From Mesorhizobium waimense (GTDB lineage: Bacteria; Pseudomonadota; Alphaproteobacteria; Rhizobiales; Rhizobiaceae): 64,000 nucleotides of DNA. The stretch's first letter is position 1. Every line of letters begins with the position of its first letter. Below the pieces are notes generated by a model. It saw only the letters and a list, made by a program, of their open reading frames with translations, was not told the DNA's origin and made no database searches. Below, piece by piece: positions 23,535 through 32,441 of this stretch. The position numbers and the translations under genes were made by a program. The stretch covers positions 55,989 to 119,988 of the forward strand of contig NZ_QZWZ01000020.1 of the NCBI RefSeq assembly GCF_003601975.1. The letters are read 5' to 3'.

Positions 23535-25412
23535 ATGCTTGTTATCAATGACCTTTCGCTCCGCATGGCCGGACGCCTGCTTCTCGACCACGCTTCGCTG
23601 ACCTTGCCGGCCGGCACCAAGGCCGGGCTTGTCGGCCGCAACGGCACCGGCAAGACGACGCTGTTCAAGGCCATCACCGGCGATTTCCCCTCCGAGACCG
23701 GTTCGATAAGCCTGCCGAAGAACACCCGCATCGGCCAGGTGGCGCAGGAAGCGCCGGGCACCGAGGAGCCGCTGATCGAGATCGTGCTCAAGGCCGATGC
23801 CGAACGCAACGCTCTGCTCGAAGAGGAAAAGACGGCGACCGATCCGCACCGCATCGCCGACATCCACATGCGGCTGGCGGACATCGATGCCCATTCGGCC
23901 GAGTCCCGCGCGGCCACCATCCTTGCCGGCCTCGGTTTTGACGACGCGGCGCAGCGCCGCCCGGCCTCGTCCTTCTCCGGCGGCTGGCGCATGCGCGTCG
24001 CATTGGCAGCCGTGCTGTTTTCCGAGCCCGACCTTTTGCTGCTCGACGAGCCGACCAACTATCTCGACCTTGAAGGCACGCTGTGGCTGGAGAACTACGT
24101 CTCCAAATATCCGCACACCGTGCTGCTGATCTCGCACGACCGCGACCTGCTGAACCGCGCCGTCAATTCGATCGTCCATCTCGACCAGAAGAAGCTGACC
24201 TTCTGGCGCGGCGGCTACGACCAGTTCGAGCGCCAATACGCCGAGCAGCGCGAGTTGCAGGAGAAGGGCCGCGTCAAGCAGGAAGCCGCGCGCAAGCATA
24301 TGGAATCCTTCGTCGAGCGCTTCCGCGCCAAAGCTTCCAAGGCCAGGCAGGCGCAGTCGCGCATCAAGGCGCTGGAGAAGATGAAGCCGATCGCGGCGAT
24401 CGTGAACGACACGGTGCGGCCGTTCTCCTTCCCCGAGCCGGTCAAGACGGTGGCTTCGCCGATCATCGCGCTGAGCAGCGTCAATGTCGGCTATACCGAG
24501 GGCCAGCCGATCCTGAAGAAGATGACGCTGCGCATCGATGCCGATGACCGCATCGCCCTGCTCGGCGCCAACGGTAACGGCAAGTCGACCTTCGCCAAGC
24601 TCTTGTCGGGCCGCCTGAAGCAGGAGACCGGCACCATGACGGTAGCGCCCGGGCTGAAAGTGGCGATCTTCGCCCAGCACCAGCTCGATGATCTGCGCCC
24701 CGAGGAAAACGCCTATGAGCATGTCCGCCGGCTGATGCCGGAAGCGCCGGAATCGAAGGTGCGCGGTCGCGTCGCCCGGTTCGGCCTGACCACCGAGAAG
24801 ATGAACACCGCCGCCAAGGATCTTTCGGGCGGCGAGAAGGCGCGGCTGCTGATGGGCCTGTCGGCTTTCGAGGGACCGAACCTGTTCATCCTCGACGAGC
24901 CGACCAACCATCTCGACATCGACAGCCGTGAATCGCTGATCCATGCGCTGAATGAGTTTCCCGGCGCCGTCATCCTGATCTCGCACGACCGCCATCTGCT
25001 GGAAGCGACGGCCGACCGGCTGTGGCTGGTCAAGGACGGCGCGGTCAACCCGTATGACGGCGACCTCGAGGACTACAAGACGCTGGTGACCGGCGTGTCC
25101 GGCGATCGCCGTGAGCGGCGCGAAGCAGACAAAGCCTCCAAGGCCGACCGCCGCCGCGAGGCGGCCCAGCGCCGCGCCGCCTTCGAGCCGCTGGCCAAGG
25201 AAATCCGCGCCACCGAAGCGCTGATGGACCGCATCCGCAAGCGCATGGACCTGATCGAGGACGAGCTCGCCAATCCGGCGATCTACGAGAAGGATCCTTC
25301 GACCGCGACGCGGCTGGCCAAGGAACGCTCGCAACTCGCCCAGACGCTCGCCGGCCACGAAGAGAAATGGCTGATCATGTCGGCGGAGTATGAGGAAGGC
25401 ACGGCGGAGTAG
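23535..25412 (+). CDS. ABC-F family ATPase (Uup/YheS-like)
   Basis: A 625-aa soluble protein with two ABC domains and no membrane part. Domain 1 has GLVGRNGTGKTT and SFSGGWRMRVALA, then LLLDEPTNYLDLE. A charged linker (RQYAEQRELQEKGRVKQEA) separates it from domain 2, which has LLGANGNGKST, LSGGEKARLLMGL and ILDEPTNHLDIDS. ABC-F proteins bind the ribosomal E site or, for Uup, take part in recombination; the 60-residue basic C-terminal coiled coil (DRRREAAQRRAAFEPLAKEI) favours Uup/YheS rather than EttA. The start at 23535 (MLVINDLSLRMAG) fits the family. No strong ribosome site is visible. Confidence 0.94.
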   Translation: MLVINDLSLRMAGRLLLDHASLTLPAGTKAGLVGRNGTGKTTLFKAITGDFPSETGSISLPKNTRIGQVAQEAPGTEEPLIEIVLKADAERNALLEEEKTATDPHRIADIHMRLADIDAHSAESRAATILAGLGFDDAAQRRPASSFSGGWRMRVALAAVLFSEPDLLLLDEPTNYLDLEGTLWLENYVSKYPHTVLLISHDRDLLNRAVNSIVHLDQKKLTFWRGGYDQFERQYAEQRELQEKGRVKQEAARKHMESFVERFRAKASKARQAQSRIKALEKMKPIAAIVNDTVRPFSFPEPVKTVASPIIALSSVNVGYTEGQPILKKMTLRIDADDRIALLGANGNGKSTFAKLLSGRLKQETGTMTVAPGLKVAIFAQHQLDDLRPEENAYEHVRRLMPEAPESKVRGRVARFGLTTEKMNTAAKDLSGGEKARLLMGLSAFEGPNLFILDEPTNHLDIDSRESLIHALNEFPGAVILISHDRHLLEATADRLWLVKDGAVNPYDGDLEDYKTLVTGVSGDRRERREADKASKADRRREAAQRRAAFEPLAKEIRATEALMDRIRKRMDLIEDELANPAIYEKDPSTATRLAKERSQLAQTLAGHEEKWLIMSAEYEEGTAE

Positions 25413-25474
25413 GGGAGAAGGGAAAGCCCCATGTGGCCCTACACGCCGCCCTCGCAACCGGCTAGTTTGCCCCC

Positions 25475-27595
25475 ATGAACCAGCACGCCAAGCTCCGCAT
25501 CGGCCATTCGGCCTGTCCGCATGATTGCCCGTCGACCTGTGCGCTCGAGGTCGAACTGCTCGACGAAAAACGCATCGGCCGCGTCCACGGCGCCAAGGCC
25601 AATACGTACACATCAGGCGTGATCTGCGCCAAGGTCGCCCGCTATGCCGACCGCGTCCATCACCCCGATCGCCTGCTGAAGCCGCTGGTGCGGGCCGGCG
25701 CCAAGGGCGAGGGGGCCTGGAAGGAAGCGAGCTGGGAAGCAGCCCTCGACCTTGTCGCCGAGAAGTTCATCGCGGCCGAGGAAAAGCACGGTTCGGAGAC
25801 AGTGTGGCCCTATTACTATGCCGGCACGATGGGGCTGGTGCAGCGCGATGGCATCGACCGGCTGCGCCACGCGAAAAAGTATTCCGGCTTCTTCGGCTCG
25901 ATCTGCACCAACCTGGCCTGGACCGGCTGGATGATGGGGGCGGGTGCCCTGCGCGGGCCTGACCCGCGCGAGATGGCGAAGTCCGACTGCGTGGTGATCT
26001 GGGGCACCAATGCTGTGGTGACCCAAGTCAATGTCATGACCCACGCCATCAAGGCGCGCAAGGAACGCGGTGCGAAGATCGTCGTCATCGACGTCTATGA
26101 GAACGCGACCATGAAGCAGGCCGATCTCGGCCTGGTGCTGAAGCCCGGCACCGATGGCGCGCTGGCCTGCGCGGTCATGCATGTGCTGTTCCGGGATGGC
26201 ATGGCCGATCGCGCCTATCTGGAAAAATACACCGACGATCCGCGTGGGCTGGAAGAGCATCTAAAGGAGCGCACGCCGGAATGGGCGGCTTCGATCACCG
26301 GGCTCGACGTGGCCGAGATCGAGGCCTTCGCCCGCCTCGTCGGCACGACGAAGAAGACTTACTTTCGCCTCGGCTACGGCTTTGCGCGCCAGCGCAACGG
26401 CGCGGTCAATATGCATGCGGCGTCTTGCATCGCCGCCGTCACCGGCTGCTGGCAGTATGAAGGCGGCGGCGCCTTCCATTCCAATTCCGGCATCTTCAAG
26501 CTGAACCAGGACGTGCTTGAAGGCACTGCGATGCGCGACCCCAACGTCCGCTATCTCGACCATTCGCGCATCGGCCCGGTCCTGACCGGAGCGGCGGATG
26601 CGCTCAATGGCGGGCCGCCGGTGACGGCGCTGCTGATCCAGAACACCAATCCGGTGAATGTCGCGCCCGAGCAGCGGCTGGTGAAGCAAGGCTTCCTGCG
26701 CGGCGACCTTTTCTCCTGCGTGCACGAGCAGTTCATGACCGACACGGCAAAGCTTGCCGATGTCGTGCTGCCGGCGACGATGTTTCTGGAACATGACGAC
26801 GTCTACAAAGGCGGCGGCAACCAGCACATCACGCTCGGCCCCAAGCTGATCGACCCGCCGGAAGGGCCGCGCACCAACCACTTCGTCATCGAGGAACTTG
26901 GCAAGCGCCTCGGCGTCGCCGGCCGACCGGGTTTTGGCCTCACCGAAAGGCAGCATATCGACATCATCCTCGGCAAGCGTGGGCTCGGCAGCTTCGACAG
27001 CCTGAAAGAGCAGAAATGGGTCGACCTGCAGCCGAATTTCGAGGCCGCGCATTTCATCAATGGTTTTGGCCATCCGGATGGAAAATTTCGCTTCCACGCC
27101 GACTGGACCGGGCAGGCGGCGCCCAACCGGCCGCCGAAAAGCATGGGCCTGTTCGGCCCGGTGGAGCGGCTGCCGGAATTCCCCGATCATGTCGACCTGA
27201 TCGAGGTGGCGGACGAGGCTCATCCGTTCCGGCTGACGACCTCGCCGGCGCGCAATTTTCTCAACTCGACCTTTGCCGAGACGCCGGTGTCGAAGGCCAA
27301 GGAGGGCAGGCCGGAACTGCTTTTGCACCCCGACGACGCAGCCGCTCTCGGGCTCGCCAACGGTAGCCGCGTCGAGGTCGGCAACCAGCGCGGCGAAATG
27401 GTCCTGCATGCCAAGCTGTTCGACGGCATCAAGCGCGGCGTGGTGATCGCCGAAGGCATCTGGCCGAACAGCGCGCATGAGCGCGGCGAGGGTATCAACG
27501 TGCTGACCGGCGCTGATGCGCCGGCGCCCTATGGCGGTGCGGCGCTGCACGACAACAAGGTCTGGCTGCGCAAGGCGGAAGAGCTGGGCGCCTAG
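25475..27595 (+). CDS. Molybdopterin oxidoreductase (DMSO reductase/formate dehydrogenase-like)
   Basis: A 706-aa enzyme of the bis-MGD superfamily. The N-terminus carries a [4Fe-4S] site, CPHDCPSTC plus a later Cys (Cys14, Cys18, Cys22, Cys51), then the standard molybdopterin domain motifs GTNAVVTQ and LIQNTNPVNVAPEQ, and ends in a dinucleotide-binding domain (LHPDDAAALGLANGSRVEV). Cys144 in GSICTNLAW is a possible Mo ligand. There is no Tat signal, so it is cytoplasmic. Such stand-alone proteins are annotated as molybdopterin family without known substrate. It precedes a ureohydrolase gene by 102 bp; whether they form an operon is unclear. Confidence 0.9.
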   Translation: MNQHAKLRIGHSACPHDCPSTCALEVELLDEKRIGRVHGAKANTYTSGVICAKVARYADRVHHPDRLLKPLVRAGAKGEGAWKEASWEAALDLVAEKFIAAEEKHGSETVWPYYYAGTMGLVQRDGIDRLRHAKKYSGFFGSICTNLAWTGWMMGAGALRGPDPREMAKSDCVVIWGTNAVVTQVNVMTHAIKARKERGAKIVVIDVYENATMKQADLGLVLKPGTDGALACAVMHVLFRDGMADRAYLEKYTDDPRGLEEHLKERTPEWAASITGLDVAEIEAFARLVGTTKKTYFRLGYGFARQRNGAVNMHAASCIAAVTGCWQYEGGGAFHSNSGIFKLNQDVLEGTAMRDPNVRYLDHSRIGPVLTGAADALNGGPPVTALLIQNTNPVNVAPEQRLVKQGFLRGDLFSCVHEQFMTDTAKLADVVLPATMFLEHDDVYKGGGNQHITLGPKLIDPPEGPRTNHFVIEELGKRLGVAGRPGFGLTERQHIDIILGKRGLGSFDSLKEQKWVDLQPNFEAAHFINGFGHPDGKFRFHADWTGQAAPNRPPKSMGLFGPVERLPEFPDHVDLIEVADEAHPFRLTTSPARNFLNSTFAETPVSKAKEGRPELLLHPDDAAALGLANGSRVEVGNQRGEMVLHAKLFDGIKRGVVIAEGIWPNSAHERGEGINVLTGADAPAPYGGAALHDNKVWLRKAEELGA

Positions 27596-27697
27596 CGGTG
27601 GCTTCCAGATTTGGCATCTGGCCCAAGTGCCTGCCGTCGCGGCTGCCAGCTCCCGCGTCTATAGAGGCTCCCCTCAGCTGAGACGAGGGAGGATGCC

Positions 27698-28507
27698 ATG
27701 ACGGGGATTTCGCTTCTGGGAATACCGCATGACGAGAATTCGTCCTATCTGCGCAGCGCCGCTGAGGCGCCGGCGCTGATTAGGCGCGAATTGCAAAGCG
27801 ACGCCCACAGCTCGTGGAGCGAAACCGGCTTCGATTTGACGGATCGCTTCGTCGAACATGGCGACATCGACTTCGCAGGCGCCGGCGACCCGTGGGAGCG
27901 GATCGAAAACGAGGTCGGCCACGCGCTGGATGCCGGCCATCCGCTGATCAGCCTCGGTGGCGACCATGCGATCGCCTGGCCGGTTCTGCGCGCCGTGCGC
28001 CGGCGCCATCCCAGCCTGACAATCGTCCAGATCGACGCCCACCCCGACATCTATCCTGCCTATCAGGACAATTTGCGCTCGCACACCTCGTCCTTCGCCC
28101 GCATCATGGAGGAGCGGCTCGCCGACCGGCTGATCCAGATCGGCCTGCGCACCCTCAATGACCAACTTCGCGACCAGCTTGAGCGTTTCGGCGTCGAGGT
28201 GATCGAGGCGCGCCATGTCAGCGAGGGCTTGCGGCTTAACCTCAAGACGCCCGTCTACATCTCGGTGGATCTCGACGGTCTCGATCCGGCCTTTGCGCCC
28301 GGCGTCTCCCACCGCGAGCCCGGTGGGCTGTCGACCCGCCAGGTGATCAGCCTCATCCAGGGCATCGACCAACGAATCGTCGCCGCGGATGTCGTCGAAT
28401 ACAATTCAAGCCAGGATGTCTCCAACCTGACGGCACTAGTTGCCGCTAAGCTGGTAAAAGAGATCGCCGGCATGATGCTGAAGACCAAGGGCGCAACTGC
28501 GGGCTGA
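27698..28507 (+). CDS. Ureohydrolase (arginase/agmatinase family)
   Basis: A 269-aa Mn-dependent hydrolase that removes urea, or an analogous group, from a guanidino compound. All metal ligands are seen: GGDH (His90), DAHPD (Asp113, His115, Asp117) and VDLDGLDP (Asp191, Asp193). SVDLDGLDPAFAPG and GLSTRQV match arginase and agmatinase. The sequence is shorter than arginase I and lacks a clear substrate signature, so it could be agmatinase, guanidinobutyrase, proclavaminate-type or formimidoylglutamase. The cluster at 53-56 kb also concerns guanidino compounds but is 26 kb away. Confidence 0.9.
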   Translation: MTGISLLGIPHDENSSYLRSAAEAPALIRRELQSDAHSSWSETGFDLTDRFVEHGDIDFAGAGDPWERIENEVGHALDAGHPLISLGGDHAIAWPVLRAVRRRHPSLTIVQIDAHPDIYPAYQDNLRSHTSSFARIMEERLADRLIQIGLRTLNDQLRDQLERFGVEVIEARHVSEGLRLNLKTPVYISVDLDGLDPAFAPGVSHREPGGLSTRQVISLIQGIDQRIVAADVVEYNSSQDVSNLTALVAAKLVKEIAGMMLKTKGATAG

Positions 28508-28569
28508 ATCAATTTGGCAAGGCGGCGTGCTAGACGATTGTTCCGTCTCGCATTTCAACAGGAAACGCC

Positions 28570-29343
28570 ATGCCACCCCTCAGGATAGCCATCGCCGGCG
28601 CGCTCGGCCGCATGGGCCTGCAGATGGCGGTGGCCGTCGAGGCAGATCCGCGGCTGGCGCTGGCCGCACGGTTCCATCGGCCCGGCGCCGCCGGCGAGGG
28701 GCTGGTCAGCCGCGACGAGGCCCTCGCCTCTGCTGACGTGGTCATCGACTTCACCACGCCGGCCGCATCCGCTGAACTCGCAGAAGCCTGCGCGGTGCGT
28801 GGCGGGCTGGCGCTGGTGATTGGTTCGACCGGCTTCGACGACAGGGAACTCGCCGCCATCGCCGCTGCCGCCAAAACCATCGCCATCGTGCGCTCCGGCA
28901 GTTACTCGCTCGGGCTCAACATGCTGACCGGGCTGGTCGAGCAGGCGTCCCGCGCGCTCGATCCCGGCGACTGCGACATCGAGATCCTGGAGGCCCACCA
29001 TCGCCACAAGGTCGACGCGCCGTCGGGGACGGCGCTGATGCTTGGCGAGGCCGCCGCCAAAGGGCGCGGCGTCGAGCTGGAGGCGGTGGCAAGGCGCGTC
29101 CGCGATGGCATCACCGGCGCCCGATCGCAAGGCGAGATCGGCTTCGCCGTGGTGCGCGGCGGCAGCATCGTCGGCGAGCACAGCGTCAGCTTCCTGGCCG
29201 ACGGTGAGGTGCTGACGCTGGCGCATTCGGCGCAGGACCGCTCGATGTTCGCGCGCGGCGCCATCGCCGCAGCGCTCTGGGTCGCGGGGCGTCCGCCCGG
29301 TGAATACGACATGCGTGACGTGCTCGGGTTCAACGCCTCGTGA
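28570..29343 (+). CDS. dapB: 4-hydroxy-tetrahydrodipicolinate reductase
   Basis: NAD(P)H-dependent reductase of lysine and meso-diaminopimelate synthesis. The 257-aa protein has GALGRMG (dinucleotide site, residues 10-16), FTTPAAS, GSTGFDD and the hallmark catalytic stretch EAHHRHKVDAPSGTA (His143/His144, Lys147). It is complete. Other lysine genes are absent here, as usual for dapB in rhizobia, where it is often next to gpm. It follows the ureohydrolase by 62 bp. A second dapB copy elsewhere in the genome is possible. Confidence 0.92.
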   Translation: MPPLRIAIAGALGRMGLQMAVAVEADPRLALAARFHRPGAAGEGLVSRDEALASADVVIDFTTPAASAELAEACAVRGGLALVIGSTGFDDRELAAIAAAAKTIAIVRSGSYSLGLNMLTGLVEQASRALDPGDCDIEILEAHHRHKVDAPSGTALMLGEAAAKGRGVELEAVARRVRDGITGARSQGEIGFAVVRGGSIVGEHSVSFLADGEVLTLAHSAQDRSMFARGAIAAALWVAGRPPGEYDMRDVLGFNAS

Positions 29344-29517
29344 TGAGCAATCCTGGCTGATTTCGATTACTCCGGTCATAAGACGGCTGAAAGCCAGCTG
29401 AAAGCTTGGCCATGCCATGATGGGGCTGCGGTGTTCGCCGCATGGCCGGTCCTGGTGGCCGGCGAGGAGGAAATGCGGTGCCGCTTGTTGGCGCGCCGCC
29501 CAGGTGGAGGAAGTTTC

Positions 29518-30531
29518 GTGACCGGTTTCATCTCGAAGTGCGCCTTGCGTTCAGCGGCGCTGGCATTGGCCATCGCAGCCACGGGTGCCACGGCGGCATC
29601 GGCGGCCGACAAGATCACCATCATCGTCGGCGGCATGGAAAAGCAGATCTATCTGCCGGCCGTGCTCGCCCAGCAGCTTGGCTACTTCAAGGACCAGGGG
29701 CTCGATGTCGAGCTGGTCAACTCGCGTGCCGGCGTCGAGGCCGAAAATGAATTGCTGGCCGGCGCCGTGCAGGGCGTGGTCGGCTTCTACGACCACACCG
29801 TCGACCTGCAGTCGAAGGGCAAATACATCCAGTCGATCGTTCAGTTCAGCCAGGCGCCGGGCGAGGTCGAGCTGGTTTCCGCCAAGCACCCCGAGATCAA
29901 GTCGCCGGCCGACTTCAAGGGCGCCACGCTCGGCGTCACCGGCCTTGGCTCCTCGACCGATTTCCTCAGCCAGTATCTTGCCGTTCGCAACGGGCTGAAG
30001 CCCGGCGATTACACGCTGCTGCCGGTCGGCGCTGGCAACACCTTCATCGCCGCCGTCAAGCAGGACCAGATCCAGGCCGGCATGACCACCGAGCCGACCA
30101 TCGCGCAACTGCTGAAGACCGGCGAGGCCAGCGTCCTGGTCGATATGCGTACCCCAGAAAAGACCAAGGAGGCGCTGGGCGGGCCTTATCCGGCGGCGTC
30201 CTTCTACGTCCAGTCCGCCTGGCTCGAGGACCACAAGGACGAGGCACAGAAGCTTGCCAACGCCTTCGTCAAGACGATGAAGTTCATCGCCACCCATTCG
30301 GCCGAGGAGATCGCCGACAAGATGCCGAAAGACTACTACGCCGGCAACAGGGACCTATACGTACAGGGGCTGGCCGGCGGCAAGGCGATGTTCACGCCGG
30401 ACGGCCGCATGCCGGCCGATGGCCCGCCGACCGTGCTCAAGGTGCTCTCGACCTTCTCCAAGAGCCTGCAGGGCAAGCAGATCGACCTGTCGAAGACCTA
30501 CACGACGGCGTTCGTCGACGCCGCCAAGTAG
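29518..30531 (+). CDS. ABC transporter substrate-binding protein, SsuA/NMT1-like
   Basis: A periplasmic binding protein of the NitT/TauT/pyrimidine-precursor group, about 337 aa from a GTG at 29518. That start has AGGTGGAGGAAG upstream and a clean signal (FISKCALRSAALALAIAATG ... AASAA); an ATG at 29473 is a possible alternative with GAGGAGG closer by. Features include GGMEKQIYLPAVLAQQLGYF (start of lobe 1), DLQSKGKYIQSIVQFSQAPG and FKGATLGVTGLGSSTDF. It heads a three-gene operon with an ATPase and a permease. Ligand unknown: aromatic sulfonate, nitrate, thiamine precursor or similar. Confidence 0.9.
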   Translation: MTGFISKCALRSAALALAIAATGATAASAADKITIIVGGMEKQIYLPAVLAQQLGYFKDQGLDVELVNSRAGVEAENELLAGAVQGVVGFYDHTVDLQSKGKYIQSIVQFSQAPGEVELVSAKHPEIKSPADFKGATLGVTGLGSSTDFLSQYLAVRNGLKPGDYTLLPVGAGNTFIAAVKQDQIQAGMTTEPTIAQLLKTGEASVLVDMRTPEKTKEALGGPYPAASFYVQSAWLEDHKDEAQKLANAFVKTMKFIATHSAEEIADKMPKDYYAGNRDLYVQGLAGGKAMFTPDGRMPADGPPTVLKVLSTFSKSLQGKQIDLSKTYTTAFVDAAK

Positions 30532-30690
30532 CGTCGCACCGACGGGCATCAGTTTCCGTATCGCCCGTTGAAGAACAAGGGCTTGCGCCGCTCGCTTGAA
30601 TCAAACCGGCAGCGCAGCCCATTGCCAGAACACCAGGAGACCCGCGGCTGCGCTGTGGGCTCACTTGCCCCATTGCGACAGGAGTGTGCC

Positions 30691-31545
30691 ATGCAACTGC
30701 AACCCATGGCGGCCGAGAGACTGTCTCAGGCCGCGCCGCCGGCTAACGCCGCGATCGCCATCGACGATGTGACGTTGCGCTTCGTCACGCCCGACGGCCA
30801 CATGATGACGGCGATCCGCGACTTCACCATGACGGTGGCGCACGGCGAATTCGCCTGCGTCGTCGGGCCGACCGGCTGCGGCAAGTCGACGACGCTCAAC
30901 CTTGTCACCGGCCTGCTCAGGCCGACCACCGGCGCTGTCCGTGTCATGGGCAATCCCGTCACCGACATCAGCCGCGACATCGGCTTCGTCTTCCAGGCCG
31001 ATGCGCTGTTTCCGTGGCGCAGCGTCATCGACAATGTCGCCGCCGGTCCGCTCTACCGCGGCACGCCGAAGGCTGAGGCCTATGAGCGGGCGCGCGACTG
31101 GATCGGCCGCGTCGGCCTGGGGCGCTTCGAAAAGCATTATCCGCACCAGCTCTCCGGCGGCATGCGCAAGCGCGTCGCGCTCGCCCAGACCTTCATCAAC
31201 CAGCCCAAGATCCTGTTGATGGACGAGCCGTTCAGCGCACTCGACATGCAGACCCGCACAGCCATGCAGGACGAATTGCTGGGCCTGTGGTCGGAGCAGA
31301 AATCCTCCGTCGTCTTCGTCACCCACGACCTCGAGGAGGCGGTGGCGCTGGCCGACAAGGTCTATGTGCTGACGGCGGGACCGGGCACGGTCAAGAGCGT
31401 CTACCGCATCGACCTGCCGCGCCCGCGCGTCATGGCCGACATCCGCTACGACCCGAAATTCGTCGAGATCGCCAAGGTGATCTGGAACGATTTGCGCGAG
31501 GAAGTGCAACTCGGCCAGAGCCGCACTCTGCAGACCGGCCATTGA
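30691..31545 (+). CDS. ABC transporter ATP-binding protein, SsuB/TauB-like
   Basis: A 284-aa ATPase that powers the importer. Start at the ATG at 30691 with GACAGGAG upstream. Walker A is GPTGCGKST, the Q-loop FVFQADALFPWRSV, the signature LSGGMRKRVALAQ, Walker B ILLMDEPFSALD and the H-loop FVTHDLEEAVAL. The SsuB/TauB/NrtD group is recognised by the FQ..ALFPW Q-loop. It lies 160 bp after the binding protein and 14 bp before the permease. Confidence 0.94.
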   Translation: MQLQPMAAERLSQAAPPANAAIAIDDVTLRFVTPDGHMMTAIRDFTMTVAHGEFACVVGPTGCGKSTTLNLVTGLLRPTTGAVRVMGNPVTDISRDIGFVFQADALFPWRSVIDNVAAGPLYRGTPKAEAYERARDWIGRVGLGRFEKHYPHQLSGGMRKRVALAQTFINQPKILLMDEPFSALDMQTRTAMQDELLGLWSEQKSSVVFVTHDLEEAVALADKVYVLTAGPGTVKSVYRIDLPRPRVMADIRYDPKFVEIAKVIWNDLREEVQLGQSRTLQTGH

Positions 31546-31558
31546 GAGGAGACCCGCC

Positions 31559-32437
31559 ATGACCGCCATCTCTCCCACCGCTGACCATGCTGCCGTCCGC
31601 GACGCCTCCATCGCAATTGCCGAAAGCCGGGCGAGGGCGCGGTTGCGCCACCGCCATGCGATGGTCATCGGCCTGCGCCTGGCGATCCTCATCGTCTTCC
31701 TCGGCCTGTGGGAACTCGGCGCCGACTACAATTTCATCGACCCGTTCTTCTTCGCCAGCCCGTCCGGCATCTGGCAGCAGATCTGGTCGTGGATCACCGA
31801 AGGCACCTCGCAAGGCCCGCTCTGGCTGCAGATCTATGTGACGCTGGAGGAGACCTTCCTCGGCTTCGTCATCGGCGCCCTTGGCGGCATCGCCGCCGGC
31901 ATCATCCTTGGTCGCAACCGGCTGCTTGCCGATGTCTTTTCGATCTACATCAAGATCGCCAACTCGGTGCCGCGCGTCGTGCTCGGCTCGGTGTTCATCA
32001 TCGCGCTCGGCCTCGGCATGGCCTCCAAGGTGGCGCTGGCGGTGGTGATGGTGTTCTTCGTCGTCTTCGCCAATGCCTTCCAGGGCGTGCGCGAGGCCGA
32101 CAGGGCGATGATCGCCAATGCCCAGATATTAGGCGCCTCGCCGTTCCAGATCACCACCAGCGTCATCATCCCGTCGGCGATGAGCTGGATCCTGGCCAGC
32201 CTGCATGTCAGCTTCGGCTTCGCTTTGGTCGGCGCCGTGGTCGGCGAATTCCTGGGCGCCAAGCAGGGTATGGGTCTGCTGATCTCGACCGCGCAGGGCG
32301 CCTTCAATGCCAATGGCGTCTTTGCCGCCATGATCATCCTGGCGGTGATGGCGCTGGTGGTGGAATTCATCATCACCCGCTTCGAGAACTATCTCGTCAA
32401 ATGGCGGCCGGCACCTTTCAACGAGCAGGGGGCCTGA
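31559..32437 (+). CDS. ABC transporter permease, SsuC/TauC-like
   Basis: A 292-aa inner-membrane protein with six transmembrane helices. The coupling loop is NAFQGVREADRAMIANAQILGASPFQITTSVIIPSAMSWIL, the usual EAA motif of the NitT/TauT group. It starts 14 bp after the ATPase gene with GAGGAGA upstream. Its stop is only 4 bp from the end of the convergent sensor kinase gene. Confidence 0.93.
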   Translation: MTAISPTADHAAVRDASIAIAESRARARLRHRHAMVIGLRLAILIVFLGLWELGADYNFIDPFFFASPSGIWQQIWSWITEGTSQGPLWLQIYVTLEETFLGFVIGALGGIAAGIILGRNRLLADVFSIYIKIANSVPRVVLGSVFIIALGLGMASKVALAVVMVFFVVFANAFQGVREADRAMIANAQILGASPFQITTSVIIPSAMSWILASLHVSFGFALVGAVVGEFLGAKQGMGLLISTAQGAFNANGVFAAMIILAVMALVVEFIITRFENYLVKWRPAPFNEQGA

Positions 32438-32441
32438 TTGA

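Noticed and set aside
23472..25613. A 713-codon minus-strand frame opposite the ABC-F gene
   Set aside because: Shadow frame; the plus strand encodes two complete ABC domains.
26261..27550. A 429-codon minus-strand frame within the molybdopterin gene
   Set aside because: Antisense to a complete oxidoreductase and without any recognisable feature.
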